Positions 1-8,668 of a stretch of 64,000 nucleotides of DNA are shown in pieces. A model generated the notes under the pieces. That model saw nothing but the letters and a program-made list of their open reading frames with translations, was not told where the DNA came from and made no database searches. Position numbers and translations under genes: made by a program. This stretch comes from ZC4RG25 sp023428365 (GTDB lineage: Bacteria; Pseudomonadota; Alphaproteobacteria; Rhizobiales; Hyphomicrobiaceae). The stretch is taken from positions 62,001-126,000 of the forward strand of contig JBNOAI010000003.1 in assembly GCA_050283925.1 (NCBI GenBank). Reading direction: 5' to 3'. How positions within the stretch are numbered: the first letter of the stretch is position 1; the number at the start of each line of letters is the position of its first letter.

Positions 1-79
1 CCTCAAGCCGAAATAAACGTCGTTCTTGAGGAACAGATTTATCCCTCGATCCTGCCAATAAAGACCTGTGTGAAATTAA

Positions 80-91
80 GTAAGCGCTTTC
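80..91. promoter_or_regulatory. LacI-type operator, site 1
   Basis: GTAAGCGCTTTC, one mismatch from the perfect palindrome GTAAGCGCTTAC. It lies 60 bp upstream of the enoyl-CoA hydratase start. The same 12-bp element recurs at 1775 and 5406, before the other two transcription units of this cluster. The LacI-family gene at 4228 encodes the likely binder; this is inference from motif sharing. Confidence 0.7.
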
Positions 92-150
92 AAAATTACG
101 TGCTATGGCACAGAATAATTCATCAATCCGGAAAACCAGGAGGAAACCAG

Positions 151-936
151 ATGGCTGCCGATCCGGTATTGTGCTCGATTAAGGACGGCGTTGCGGTCGT
201 TACAATGAACAACCCGCCGCTGAACCTTGTAACGCTTGAATTTACACGTCAATTCAATGCCTTGATTTCGAAACTGGCGATTGATCCGGAAGTCCGCGTT
301 CTGGTTCTCACCGGTTCGGGCAATAAGGCATTCTGTGCCGGGTCCGACATCAAGGAATTCCCCAAGATGATGGCTGCTGGCGCGGTCGTGCCGACAAAGC
401 TGTCGCTCGAAAACGAAGCCTACAGCCGCGTTGACGACTTCCCGAAGCCGACGATCGCAGCCCTGAATGGCCTTGCATACGGCGGCGGTCTGGAACTCGC
501 CGTCTGCTGCGACCTGGTTGTTGCAGAAGCTGGAAACATGGTTGCTCTGCCTGAGATCAAGCTCGGCGTGTTCCCGGGCAGCGGCGGCACCATTCGCGTG
601 ACGCGCCGCGTTGGCGAAGCGCGCGCTAAAGAGATGATGTTCTTCGGTGAGCCGATCACTGTTGAGAAGGCGCAGGACTGGGGTCTCATCAACCGCGTCG
701 TGCCGAAGGGCGAGTCCCTGAAGACGGCTATGGAGCTTGCTCACAAGCTCGCCGCTCAGCCCAACATCGCGCTGCAGATGTGCAAGCAGTCCGTAGACAT
801 GGCATTCGATACGACGGAAGAGTCCGGCGTGCGCGCGTCACTGACGCTCAGCGATAAAGCCTTCGCAACGGAAGACTGCGCGGAGGGCGTCCGCGCCTTC
901 TTCGCCAAGGAAGCTCCGAGCTTCAAGCACCGCTGA
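151..936 (+). CDS. enoyl-CoA hydratase/isomerase family protein
   Basis: A 261-residue crotonase-fold protein expected to add water to a 2-enoyl-CoA or isomerise it. The oxyanion-hole segment AFCAGSDIKEF (about residues 60-70) and the GGGLELA and LPEIKLGVFPGSGG segments are clear. Glu115 and Glu135 occupy the positions of the two catalytic glutamates of true hydratases. The ATG at 151 is chosen because AGGAGG (139-144) stands just before it; a longer frame from 70 has no comparable ribosome site. It has its own LacI-type operator upstream and converges with the hydrolase gene, overlapping it by 14 bp. The substrate is not known. Confidence 0.88.
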   Translation: MAADPVLCSIKDGVAVVTMNNPPLNLVTLEFTRQFNALISKLAIDPEVRVLVLTGSGNKAFCAGSDIKEFPKMMAAGAVVPTKLSLENEAYSRVDDFPKPTIAALNGLAYGGGLELAVCCDLVVAEAGNMVALPEIKLGVFPGSGGTIRVTRRVGEARAKEMMFFGEPITVEKAQDWGLINRVVPKGESLKTAMELAHKLAAQPNIALQMCKQSVDMAFDTTEESGVRASLTLSDKAFATEDCAEGVRAFFAKEAPSFKHR

Positions 937-1726
937 TGAGACCTGCGCGGCGCAGAAACGCCGCGCATTTCTCGGCGACTGCATCCGTCGCCTCAAGATG
1001 CAAAGAGTGAGCGAAACCGGGCGCCATCCACGTCTCGACCGGACCGCTCACTTCTGCCGCGATCGTCTCGACCTGAGCCGGCGATCCGTGCTCATCGTTG
1101 GTGCCCTGCATCACCAGCAGCGGACAGCGAATGCGATGCAGCCGATCCGTCATGCGCCATCCCTGCATTTGCGGGCTGCGCCAGATGTTCACCCATCCCC
1201 AAAACATGGCGTCCACGTTCGCCCCATGATGTCGCTCGAGACGCGGGCGTAAATCGCCAGTTTCGAATGCGGCGACGACTTCGTCGAAACCGCCGGATGC
1301 GTTCACTTCCGAAAACACATGCGCGGCTTCGCTGATCGTGGCCAGCGGCCGATCTGGAAACGAGGCGGCAAATTCCAATGCGATCGATCCGCCGTCGCTG
1401 TGTCCGTAAATAATCGGGCGGGCTATTTCCAGCGCATCGAGCACCTCGGGCAGAGCATCGCGCGCCTCGGTCTCAATGAAGTGCGAGGGTCGCGCTCCGG
1501 TCAGAACGTCCGAGGCACCGTGTCCCCAACGGTCATATCCAACGACAGCACACCCAGTAGCGGCGGCGAGAACCTCTGGGAAAGAACGCCATTGCGAGAC
1601 CGAGCCTAACCCTTGATGCAGCAGCACGATCACAGGTTGGTTCGGAGACTGGCGCGCGGCGAACCATCGCACCCTGAGCTGATGCCCCGCAGCGCTGACT
1701 TTTGAATCACGTTTATCGTTAGCCAT
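923..1726 (-). CDS. alpha/beta hydrolase
   Basis: A 267-residue alpha/beta-hydrolase-fold protein. The nucleophile elbow is YGHSDGGS with Ser110, the oxyanion region is LLHQGLGS near residue 36, and a candidate acid (QGTNDEHG) and His (FAHSLH) follow near residues 213 and 243. No signal peptide is visible, so it is probably cytoplasmic. It may hydrolyse an ester, lactone or thioester in the surrounding catabolic pathway, but this is inferred from context only. Its 3' end overlaps the enoyl-CoA hydratase gene by 14 bp on the other strand. It is divergent from the DapA-family gene, and operator site 2 lies between them. Confidence 0.85.
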   Translation of the reverse strand: MANDKRDSKVSAAGHQLRVRWFAARQSPNQPVIVLLHQGLGSVSQWRSFPEVLAAATGCAVVGYDRWGHGASDVLTGARPSHFIETEARDALPEVLDALEIARPIIYGHSDGGSIALEFAASFPDRPLATISEAAHVFSEVNASGGFDEVVAAFETGDLRPRLERHHGANVDAMFWGWVNIWRSPQMQGWRMTDRLHRIRCPLLVMQGTNDEHGSPAQVETIAAEVSGPVETWMAPGFAHSLHLEATDAVAEKCAAFLRRAGLISGA

Positions 1727-1774
1727 TGCGGTTTAGTTTCCCCCCACCAAATGACGATAACGTCGTACATTTAA

Positions 1775-1786
1775 GTAAGCGATTAC
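1775..1786. promoter_or_regulatory. LacI-type operator, site 2
   Basis: GTAAGCGATTAC, one mismatch from the palindrome GTAAGCGCTTAC. It sits in the 137-bp divergent space between the alpha/beta hydrolase (923-1726, minus) and the DapA-family gene (start 1864, plus), so a bound repressor could affect both. Confidence 0.7.
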
Positions 1787-1863
1787 ACAATGTCCTTGTC
1801 CGGGCGGCCTGAGCAGTGATAGCGTTCGCCAGGCAAGACGATCTCGATGGGAGAGATACGCTT

Positions 1864-2829
1864 ATGGGACGTTTCAAGAATTATGTGCCGGCTGGCGTCA
1901 TTCCGGCAACGCTTCTGGCTTTCAATGACGACATGTCGATCAATGAGGCGGAATCGCGCCGCCATCTGGCGCACGTTGCGCGCACCCGCGGTCTGTCCGC
2001 GATCACGGTAAACGGCCATGCCTCCGAAGTTCACGCCTGCACCTTCGAGGAGCAGGAGCGCATTCTCGCTGTCTCCATGGAAGAAGTCGGCGACAAGATC
2101 CCGCTGATCAACGGCGTGTACGTCGACGGCAGCCTGGAAGGCGTCCGCATCGCGAAGATGGCAGAGAAGCACGGCGCCTCCGCGCTGCTCGTGTTCCCGC
2201 CGAACAGCATGTCGATGGGTGGTCACCTGCGTCCGGAAATGGCAATCGCCCACTTCAAGGCGATCGCCGATGCAACCGACCTGCCGATGATCCTGTTCCA
2301 ATATCCGGCATCGACCGGCCTGGGTTATCCCTTCGACACGCTGCTGAAGCTGATGGAGGAAGTGCCCACGATCCGTGCGATCAAGGATTGGTGCGCCGAT
2401 CCGCAGCTCCACGAAAAGCACACCCGCACCCTCCAGGGCCTGTCGCGTCCGGTCAACGTCCTGACCACGCACAGCGCATGGCTCATGGCATCGCTGACGA
2501 TGGGCGCCAACGGTCTGCTGTCGGGCGCCGGCAGCGTCGTTCCGGATCTTCAGGTTGCTCTGTTCGAAGCGGTCAAGGCGAAGGATCTCGCCAAGGCTCA
2601 GCGCATCAATGATCGCCTCTATCACGTCCAGCAGGCGTTCTATGCACCGCCATTCCTCGACATGCACAACCGCATGAAGGAATGCCTCGTCATGCTGAAC
2701 CGGCTGGATCGCGCCGTCGTCCGTCCGCCGCTGATGAAGCTGCCGGAAGCTGAAATTGCGCGGTTGAAGGTTGCGCTCGAGAAGGCCGGGATCGGCCCGG
2801 ACGGCGCGCTGGCTGAAGCCGCAGAATAA
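1864..2829 (+). CDS. dihydrodipicolinate synthase (DapA/NanA) family lyase
   Basis: A 321-residue TIM-barrel protein of the class I aldolase DapA/NanA family. The Schiff-base lysine is Lys174 in RAIKDW and the family tyrosine is Tyr147 in LFQYPAS. The ATG at 1864 follows GGGAGAG at 1849; the upstream GTG start at 1816 has no comparable ribosome site. Family members cleave or form C-C bonds of 2-oxo acids, or act as dehydratases. The setting beside a CoA transferase and far from lysine genes argues for a catabolic role rather than lysine synthesis. The true substrate cannot be read from sequence. Confidence 0.88.
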   Translation: MGRFKNYVPAGVIPATLLAFNDDMSINEAESRRHLAHVARTRGLSAITVNGHASEVHACTFEEQERILAVSMEEVGDKIPLINGVYVDGSLEGVRIAKMAEKHGASALLVFPPNSMSMGGHLRPEMAIAHFKAIADATDLPMILFQYPASTGLGYPFDTLLKLMEEVPTIRAIKDWCADPQLHEKHTRTLQGLSRPVNVLTTHSAWLMASLTMGANGLLSGAGSVVPDLQVALFEAVKAKDLAKAQRINDRLYHVQQAFYAPPFLDMHNRMKECLVMLNRLDRAVVRPPLMKLPEAEIARLKVALEKAGIGPDGALAEAAE

Positions 2830-2831
2830 AT

Positions 2832-2907
2832 CTTGTCCGGCCAAGCCGGACGAGAACAAACGAACGGGGGATGGCGGAGCGATTTGCGCAAATGCGCATC
2901 GCTCCGC
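2832..2907. other. two stem-loops in the lyase-CoA transferase spacer
   Basis: The 132-bp spacer holds a 10-bp stem at 2832-2854 (CTTGTCCGGC, loop CAA, one G-T pair) and a perfect 10-bp stem at 2874-2883/2898-2907 (GCGGAGCGAT with ATCGCTCCGC). Neither has a T-tract, so they are more likely RNA-stabilising or processing structures than terminators. Confidence 0.5.
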
Positions 2908-2961
2908 CTGCATGTCCGGTCACCGTCATCAAAGTAAAACACGTTGTCTCCGAGGAAACGT

Positions 2962-4167
2962 ATGCTCGACATTCTGAAGGGTATTCGCATTGTAAGCTTC
3001 AACCACTTCCTGCTCGGCCCGCTGGGCATCCAGCAACTCGCCGATATGGGAGCGGACGTCATCTCCATCGAAAACAAGGACGGCGCCTGGCAACGCCACT
3101 GGAGCAGCGGCGACATCTGGCATGACACCCAGGGCATGCTGCATATGTGCGCCAACCGGAACAAGCGCAGCATCGGCATCGATCTCAAGTCGCCCAAGGG
3201 CAAGGAGATCGCCATGCAGCTCGTCGACACCGCCGATGTGGTGGCCGAGAACTTCCGTCCCGGCGTGATGGAAAAGCTCGGCTTCGGCTACGAGGTTCTG
3301 AAGAAGCGCAAACCCGACATCATCTTCGCGTCCGCCTCCGGCTACGGCCCGGATGGTCCCTACTACGGCAAGCCCGGTCAGGATCTGTTGGCGCAGGCGC
3401 TGTTCGGCATGTGCGCGATCACCGGACAGGCGAATAACGGACCGCGCCCGGCTGGCGTGTCGATCATCGATCACCACGGCGGCGCAGTCTACGCGATGGG
3501 CATTCTCGGCGCCATCGTGCGCAAGGTCCGCACCGGCCAGGGCTGCCGCGTCGACTCCAGTCTGATGCAGGCCTGCCTCGACATCCAGGCCGAGTCGCTG
3601 GTCGCCTGGATGAACGAAGACACCAAGCGTGAGAAGATTAACGCCTACAAGAACGTCGGCGGCTGGTACTACGCGGCGCCTTACGGTGTGTACAAAACCA
3701 AGGACGGCCACCTTGCGCTGTCGATCTCGCCACTGGCGACCATCGGCGAGGCAATCGGTGAGCCGAAGCTGGCCAGCTACACGGAAAAAGATACCTGGAC
3801 CAAGCAGGATGAAATCGGCGACCTGGTTGCTGGCCGTCTGCCGCTCAAGACCAACGCTGAGTGGATGGCGATCATGGAGCCGCTGCAGATCTGGCACGCT
3901 CCGATCCAGGACTATGCGGCAATCATGAACGACCCGCAGGTCAAGCATATGAAGTCCATCGTCGAGGTTCCCGGCGGCGGACCGACCAAGAAGCCGGTGA
4001 AGCTCGTCAACCACCCTGTGCTCTATGACGGTCAACCGGCGGAAGTGAGCCTGCCACCGCAGCGTCTCGGCGCTCAGACGACGGAAATTCTCAGCGAGCT
4101 CGGTTTCGCCAAGTCCGACATCGAGGCCCTGTCGAAGGACGATATCGTCCGGGTTCTCAAGGACTGA
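2962..4167 (+). CDS. CaiB/BaiF (class III) CoA transferase
   Basis: A 401-residue family III CoA transferase, near the usual length of about 400. The opening LDILKGIRIVSFNHFLLGP and the segments ADMGADVISIE, NRNKRSIGIDLKSPKG, GQDLLAQALFG and SIIDHHGG are typical; the Asp in SIIDHH aligns with the catalytic aspartate of formyl-CoA transferase. Such enzymes move CoA from one acyl-CoA to a free acid. The ATG at 2962 follows GAGGAAA (2952-2958). It probably activates the imported acid or an intermediate so that the hydratases and dehydrogenases of this island can act. The donor and acceptor are unknown. Confidence 0.9.
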   Translation: MLDILKGIRIVSFNHFLLGPLGIQQLADMGADVISIENKDGAWQRHWSSGDIWHDTQGMLHMCANRNKRSIGIDLKSPKGKEIAMQLVDTADVVAENFRPGVMEKLGFGYEVLKKRKPDIIFASASGYGPDGPYYGKPGQDLLAQALFGMCAITGQANNGPRPAGVSIIDHHGGAVYAMGILGAIVRKVRTGQGCRVDSSLMQACLDIQAESLVAWMNEDTKREKINAYKNVGGWYYAAPYGVYKTKDGHLALSISPLATIGEAIGEPKLASYTEKDTWTKQDEIGDLVAGRLPLKTNAEWMAIMEPLQIWHAPIQDYAAIMNDPQVKHMKSIVEVPGGGPTKKPVKLVNHPVLYDGQPAEVSLPPQRLGAQTTEILSELGFAKSDIEALSKDDIVRVLKD

Positions 4168-4171
4168 TCTT

Positions 4172-4199
4172 GCAGCCGCGTTCGCGCGGCTGTGTTTTC
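4172..4199 (+). terminator. intrinsic terminator after the CoA transferase
   Basis: Stem CAGCCGCG/CGCGGCTG closed by a TTCG tetraloop (4181-4184), followed by TGTTTTC. It begins a few bases after the CoA transferase stop. Confidence 0.75.
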
Positions 4200-4227
4200 A
4201 CAGACATGCTACGAGCTGCCGGTGCTC

Positions 4228-5286
4228 TCAGAGCACCGGCGGTGGTGCTGTCGACGAACGCACAACGAGCGACGCCGTAAGCTCGATGACGTTCGTACCG
4301 GGACGGCCGGCAATACTCGCGATCAACATCTCGGCGACCCGCTCGCCGATGACACGCGAGGGAACATGAACCGTCGTCAGCGGCGGCTCGATCTCGGCCA
4401 CGATCTCCAGGTCATCGAAACCTGAGATCGAAAGGCGCTTCGGAACCTCGAAACCCAACGCCCTGGCCTCGGCCACCGCACCGACAGCGTGAAGGTCCGT
4501 CGTACACGCGACAGCGGTCGTATTGGGATTTCGCCGCATGATCGTTGCCAGTCCAGCACGTCCGTCTGGTATCGCGTAGGGCACCTCGACGACGGCTGGA
4601 TTGGCCACACCAATCTCCTGCAAGCGATCGATCATGCCGTGAAAACGTGCAGCGATACGATCGTTGTGCTCCGTCGGAGACGTTAACACACCGAAGTTCC
4701 GATGGCCGAGTTGCGCGAGATAATCAATCATTCTGCGCCCACCATCTGCGTTATCGTATCCTACGCAATGACCGAGCGCGCGATCGACAGTATACGTGCA
4801 GACGTACGGAATACCGGCTTCATCCAGGCGGCGATAGATGTCGGGACGACGCCGATGACCAACGAGCATCAGGCCGTCGATCCCGCGTTCCATGAGCGCA
4901 CGGATCTGACGTAGTTCGCTGTCGGGATCGTAGTGAGAACTTGCGATCAGCAGGGAGAAGCCCTGACTTTCCAATCGGGCTTGCAAAGCGTCGATGGCGT
5001 CTGCGAATGTTGCGACGCCGAGCGCCGGGACGATCGCACCGATGGTGTGAAACTTGCGGGCGGCCAAGGCGCGGGCTGGGCCGTGCCGAACATACGCGAG
5101 CTTTTCCACGGCGGCCTCGACGCGCGCGCGGACGTCGGGACTGACTTTCTCGGGTTCATTCAATACGCGCGATACAGACGCAGTAGAAACGCCAGCCGCC
5201 TCGGCCACATCCGCCATTGTGCTCGGCGTGGCATTTCTACGAGGTATTCTGCGGCGCGTTGCGCGCGAAATTTTTGCAGCGTCCAA
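4228..5286 (-). CDS. LacI-family transcriptional regulator
   Basis: A 352-residue LacI/GalR-type regulator. The N-terminal helix-turn-helix is at about residues 22-42 (STMADVAEAAGVSTASVSR), followed by the hinge and a periplasmic-binding-protein-like effector domain. The start is a TTG behind GGGGGAG; an internal ATG at codon 24 would cut into the helix-turn-helix. It is divergent from the ABC importer. One palindrome of the type bound by this family lies in the divergent space (5406), and two matching copies precede the other cluster genes. It is therefore the likely local repressor, relieved by the pathway substrate or an intermediate. A 10-bp stem (4218-4240) overlaps its stop codon. Confidence 0.9.
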   Translation of the reverse strand: MDAAKISRATRRRIPRRNATPSTMADVAEAAGVSTASVSRVLNEPEKVSPDVRARVEAAVEKLAYVRHGPARALAARKFHTIGAIVPALGVATFADAIDALQARLESQGFSLLIASSHYDPDSELRQIRALMERGIDGLMLVGHRRRPDIYRRLDEAGIPYVCTYTVDRALGHCVGYDNADGGRRMIDYLAQLGHRNFGVLTSPTEHNDRIAARFHGMIDRLQEIGVANPAVVEVPYAIPDGRAGLATIMRRNPNTTAVACTTDLHAVGAVAEARALGFEVPKRLSISGFDDLEIVAEIEPPLTTVHVPSRVIGERVAEMLIASIAGRPGTNVIELTASLVVRSSTAPPPVL

Positions 5287-5405
5287 CGTCTCCCCCTGCC
5301 CTAATTAACGTCCCAACCCTATCAATTCTTGCCAAACAGCTACCGAAGAAGGCACATTCAGCGTGTGCAACTTTAGTTGCTGTTATTTTTGTTGCGTGAC
5401 GTGAT

Positions 5406-5417
5406 GTTAGCGCTTAC
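5406..5417. promoter_or_regulatory. LacI-type operator, site 3
   Basis: GTTAGCGCTTAC, one mismatch from GTAAGCGCTTAC, within the wider TGTTAGCGCTTACA. It lies in the 191-bp divergent space between the LacI-type gene and the binding-protein gene, 61 bp upstream of the latter's start. It could give both repression of the importer operon and autoregulation. Confidence 0.75.
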
Positions 5418-5477
5418 AGAAGCGCGTGAATAGCAACAAGAATATCATGAGCGTCCGTCAATAGGAGGAGACGTATA

Positions 5478-6782
5478 ATGCATCATCTGATGCGTGCGAG
5501 CCGCCGCACGCTTTTAAAACTCACAACAGCTGCAATGGCTATGACACTGCCATTTGCCGCTTCGGCACAGCAGACTGAAATCAAGGTCGGGTATATGAAA
5601 AACCCGATTCAGGATGCTTCTCTCGACATCATGGAGAAGTGGGCAAAAGCCAACAACGTGAAGCTGACCCGTGTGCCGATGGCATACAGCATCTTCATGG
5701 AGAAGGTGACCGCCACTCTCACCACCGGTGCCGACCAGTTCGACATCATCTGGCACAACGACGACTGGGGCCAGCTGTGGAAGAAGTGGGTTGAGCCGCT
5801 TGACGACGTCCCCGGGATTGAGAATGTCGACCCCTGGGTTCTCGAGGCTTTCCTCAACGACAACGGCAAGCCGACGACAATTCCGATCGCGCCGACTGTT
5901 GGCACGTTCTTCTATCGCAGCGATCTGCTTCAGCCGAATGAAGTGCCGAAGACCTTCGATGAGCTGGTTTCTGTGAGCCAGCGTCTGCAGAAGGAAGGCA
6001 AGGTTAAGTGGGGTTATGCCGGCGCAATGGCCATGAACAACACGTGGTTCACCTTCTGGTGGACGATGTGGGCCAACAAGTGCGACATCCTCAAGCCGTT
6101 CTTCGAGCGCGACTACGAGAAGCTGAAAGCGTCAAACTTCGAGCCCGGCATTGCCGAGCCTTGCCATCAGGAAATCGTTGAATTCTGGTGGGATGCGATC
6201 CACAAGCACAAGATCAGCCCTCCCGGCATGCCGGCTTACGCACGCAACGAGTCGAACGCCATCTTCATGGCCGGTGACTCTGCGTTCACGCTGATCGACT
6301 CCGTCCACTGGGGTGAGTTCAACGATCCCAAGCGGTCGAAGATTGCCGGTAAGGTCGCTATGGCGCCGTTCCCGGTTGGTCCGCGCTCGGACAAGCCGAC
6401 GTCCTGGAATGAAGTCTGGGGCTGGGCTATTCCGATCGGCGTTCCTGCCGAGCGCAAGAAGGTCGCGAAGGCGATGCTGTCCGCATGGATGGCCGACGAA
6501 GCTGGTCAGATCGAGATGTGGAACAAGACCGGTGGTCCTCCGCCGAACATCAAGATGTGGCCGAAGCTCCGTCAGGAAGACAAGACCTTCGACATGCTGA
6601 TGAAGGCTGTGTTCGACAACAAGCCGGTTGCACACTCTGCCTACTACTTCCCTGAGTGGCCGGCCGTTCACAAAGCCTATTCGGACGTCATGATCTCCGC
6701 GGTGTCCGGAAAGCGGGAAGACATTCCGAAAGTCCTGAAGGACGGCGTCGAGAAGATCCGCGCCGCTGCCAAGGGCAACTGA
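5478..6782 (+). CDS. ABC transporter substrate-binding protein, family 1 (sugar type), Tat-type signal
   Basis: A 434-residue periplasmic binding protein of the maltose/glycerol-phosphate-type family 1. The signal peptide carries SRRTLLK at residues 8-14, a near-consensus twin-arginine motif, with cleavage probable after FAASA. The ATG at 5478 follows AGGAGG (5463-5468). Aromatic-rich segments such as TWFTFWWTMWA are typical of sugar-binding clefts. It opens the importer operon and is separated from the permease genes by a strong hairpin. The substrate is unknown; the downstream enzymes suggest a compound broken down through acyl-CoA esters, not a simple hexose. Confidence 0.92.
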   Translation: MHHLMRASRRTLLKLTTAAMAMTLPFAASAQQTEIKVGYMKNPIQDASLDIMEKWAKANNVKLTRVPMAYSIFMEKVTATLTTGADQFDIIWHNDDWGQLWKKWVEPLDDVPGIENVDPWVLEAFLNDNGKPTTIPIAPTVGTFFYRSDLLQPNEVPKTFDELVSVSQRLQKEGKVKWGYAGAMAMNNTWFTFWWTMWANKCDILKPFFERDYEKLKASNFEPGIAEPCHQEIVEFWWDAIHKHKISPPGMPAYARNESNAIFMAGDSAFTLIDSVHWGEFNDPKRSKIAGKVAMAPFPVGPRSDKPTSWNEVWGWAIPIGVPAERKKVAKAMLSAWMADEAGQIEMWNKTGGPPPNIKMWPKLRQEDKTFDMLMKAVFDNKPVAHSAYYFPEWPAVHKAYSDVMISAVSGKREDIPKVLKDGVEKIRAAAKGN

Positions 6783-6823
6783 CACTGATGTTGCTCACCG
6801 TGTGAGCGACACCTGAGAACATG

Positions 6824-6858
6824 GGATCGCGGCGTATCCGCGCCGCGATCCTGTTTTT
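6824..6858 (+). terminator. intrinsic terminator between binding-protein and permease genes
   Basis: A perfect 11-bp stem GGATCGCGGCG/CGCCGCGATCC with a 6-nt loop, followed by TGTTTTTC. It lies inside the operon. Such a partial terminator is a common way to give more binding protein than membrane subunits. Confidence 0.85.
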
Positions 6859-6914
6859 CAGGCCGCATCGTGCTCGTCACCGAGCGATGGCAATCCCCGA
6901 TTTGGGCTTTTCTA

Positions 6915-7814
6915 ATGGCATCACGCACGTTTCTTGGCCTCGACGAGAAAAAGCGATTTATGCTTTTGCTGATCTCGCCGGCCGTCCTTGGTCTGGTTGC
7001 ATTCCAGATTGTTCCAATTCTCGTCGGCGCTAATGCGAGTTTTCGCGATTGGTCGCTGCATGATCCGCAAAAGACGTGGGTTGGATTTAGCAACTATGCT
7101 CACGTCCTGACTGACGGCGATTTTCTCACAACCGTTTTGCCGAATACATTCGGCTTCATGTTTGCGAGTGTCGTTACGTCTCTGATTTTCGGACTAGGCG
7201 TCGCACTGCTTCTCAATCAGAAGTTCGCCGGACGCTGGTTGGTCCAAACCATCATCCTTTTGCCGCTCATGGTCGCTCCCGTCATTGCGGCCATCATGGT
7301 GCGCTGGATGTTCAACGACCAGTTTGGCATCGTGAACGTCGTGCTAACGACGATTGGCCTCGAGCCCATCTCCTGGCTGACGCAGAAGTGGTTCGCCTTC
7401 TTCACCATTTTGATCACCGATGTCTGGCTATGGACTCCATGGTTTGCACTGCTGCTGCTCGCTGGCTTGCAGAGCCTCCCGCATGAGCCATTCGAGGCCG
7501 CCAGAATCGATGCCGCATCTCCGTGGCGGACCTTCCGTTACATCACGCTACCGATGCTGCGGCCCGTCATCGTCGTGTGCGTCGTCATCCGGTCGATCGA
7601 CGCGTTCCGTACCTTCGACATCGTCTGGACCATCTCCGGCGGCGGCCCTGCGCGCGCCACGGAAACGTTCAGCCTGTATGCCTATGTCGAAGCCTTCCAG
7701 TTCTTGAACTTCGGCCGCGGATCAGCCGCCGCAGTGATTGGAGCCATTATCATCGTGCTATTCGCCATGATGCTCTACCGCATCCTCAATCGCTGGGTGG
7801 AGGTGTCGAAATGA
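6915..7814 (+). CDS. sugar ABC transporter permease (MalF/UgpA type)
   Basis: A 299-residue inner-membrane permease with about six hydrophobic segments. The EAA-type cytoplasmic loop EAARIDAASPWRTFRYITLP (about residues 195-215) contacts the ATPase. The ATG at 6915 gives the usual short basic N-terminus before the first membrane segment; a GTG at 6870 is possible, and neither has a strong ribosome site. Its stop overlaps the next gene's start (ATGA). Confidence 0.9.
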   Translation: MASRTFLGLDEKKRFMLLLISPAVLGLVAFQIVPILVGANASFRDWSLHDPQKTWVGFSNYAHVLTDGDFLTTVLPNTFGFMFASVVTSLIFGLGVALLLNQKFAGRWLVQTIILLPLMVAPVIAAIMVRWMFNDQFGIVNVVLTTIGLEPISWLTQKWFAFFTILITDVWLWTPWFALLLLAGLQSLPHEPFEAARIDAASPWRTFRYITLPMLRPVIVVCVVIRSIDAFRTFDIVWTISGGGPARATETFSLYAYVEAFQFLNFGRGSAAAVIGAIIIVLFAMMLYRILNRWVEVSK

Positions 7815-8665
7815 GCGCCGTCGACGCGATTCCCGCGCCCGCCCGGCGCAGTTTTCTGGACGGGCTGGCACCAGGCGGCAAGAAGGTGTTCTTCTTCCTC
7901 GTTGTCGTTGCCGTCTGCCTGCTGTTCGCCTTTCCGGTATTGTGGCTACTTCTGACGTCCTTGCGGCCCGGTTACGCCGTCTACTACGTGCATCAGGGCA
8001 CAGACTTCACATTAGAGAATTTCTCGGAAGTGCTGTCGCAGGATGTCGTGCTCAAGGCGATGTGGAACAGCTTCGCCATTTCGACACTGGCGACCGTGCT
8101 GTCGCTGGGCGTGACGGTTACGTCGGGTTACATGCTGTCACGGTTCAGCGGGCCAATCCCGAACACGTGGTTTGGTCTCATCTACGTGTTCCGCTGCGTA
8201 CCCTATGTGTCCTGGGTGCTGCCGCTGTACTTCGTGACGCGGGCGCTTGGCATCTTCGACACCTACTGGGGTCTGCTGCTGCCGCACGTCGCCGTACACA
8301 TCTGCTTCTTCTCGTGGATCATGAAGGGCTTCTTTGACGGTATCGACCCGTCGATGGAGCATGCTGCGATGATCGACGGATGCTCGCGATGGGGTGCGTT
8401 CTATCGCGTCGCGCTGCCTGCTGCGATACCGGGTCTTACCGCCCTGGCTATCCTGTGCTGGCTGTATACGTGGAATGAGTTCCTGTTCGCACTCATTCTC
8501 ACGGCAAACAATACGCCTATTCTCACGGTAGTGATGGCTCAGTTCGTTCACGAAATGGGCATGGAATGGCATCTCATGAGTGCCACGGCGATCCTGGCTA
8601 TGGGCCCGGCGCTGCTCATCACTGTCTTTGGTCAGAAATACGTCATTCGGGGATTGAAGGTTTAG
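7811..8665 (+). CDS. sugar ABC transporter permease (MalG/UgpE type)
   Basis: A 284-residue second permease with six likely membrane segments and an EAA-type loop (EHAAMIDGCSRWGAFYRVAL). It begins inside the stop of the first permease gene, which indicates translational coupling and equal dosage. It pairs with the upstream permease to form the channel. Confidence 0.92.
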   Translation: MSAVDAIPAPARRSFLDGLAPGGKKVFFFLVVVAVCLLFAFPVLWLLLTSLRPGYAVYYVHQGTDFTLENFSEVLSQDVVLKAMWNSFAISTLATVLSLGVTVTSGYMLSRFSGPIPNTWFGLIYVFRCVPYVSWVLPLYFVTRALGIFDTYWGLLLPHVAVHICFFSWIMKGFFDGIDPSMEHAAMIDGCSRWGAFYRVALPAAIPGLTALAILCWLYTWNEFLFALILTANNTPILTVVMAQFVHEMGMEWHLMSATAILAMGPALLITVFGQKYVIRGLKV

Positions 8666-8668
8666 ACA

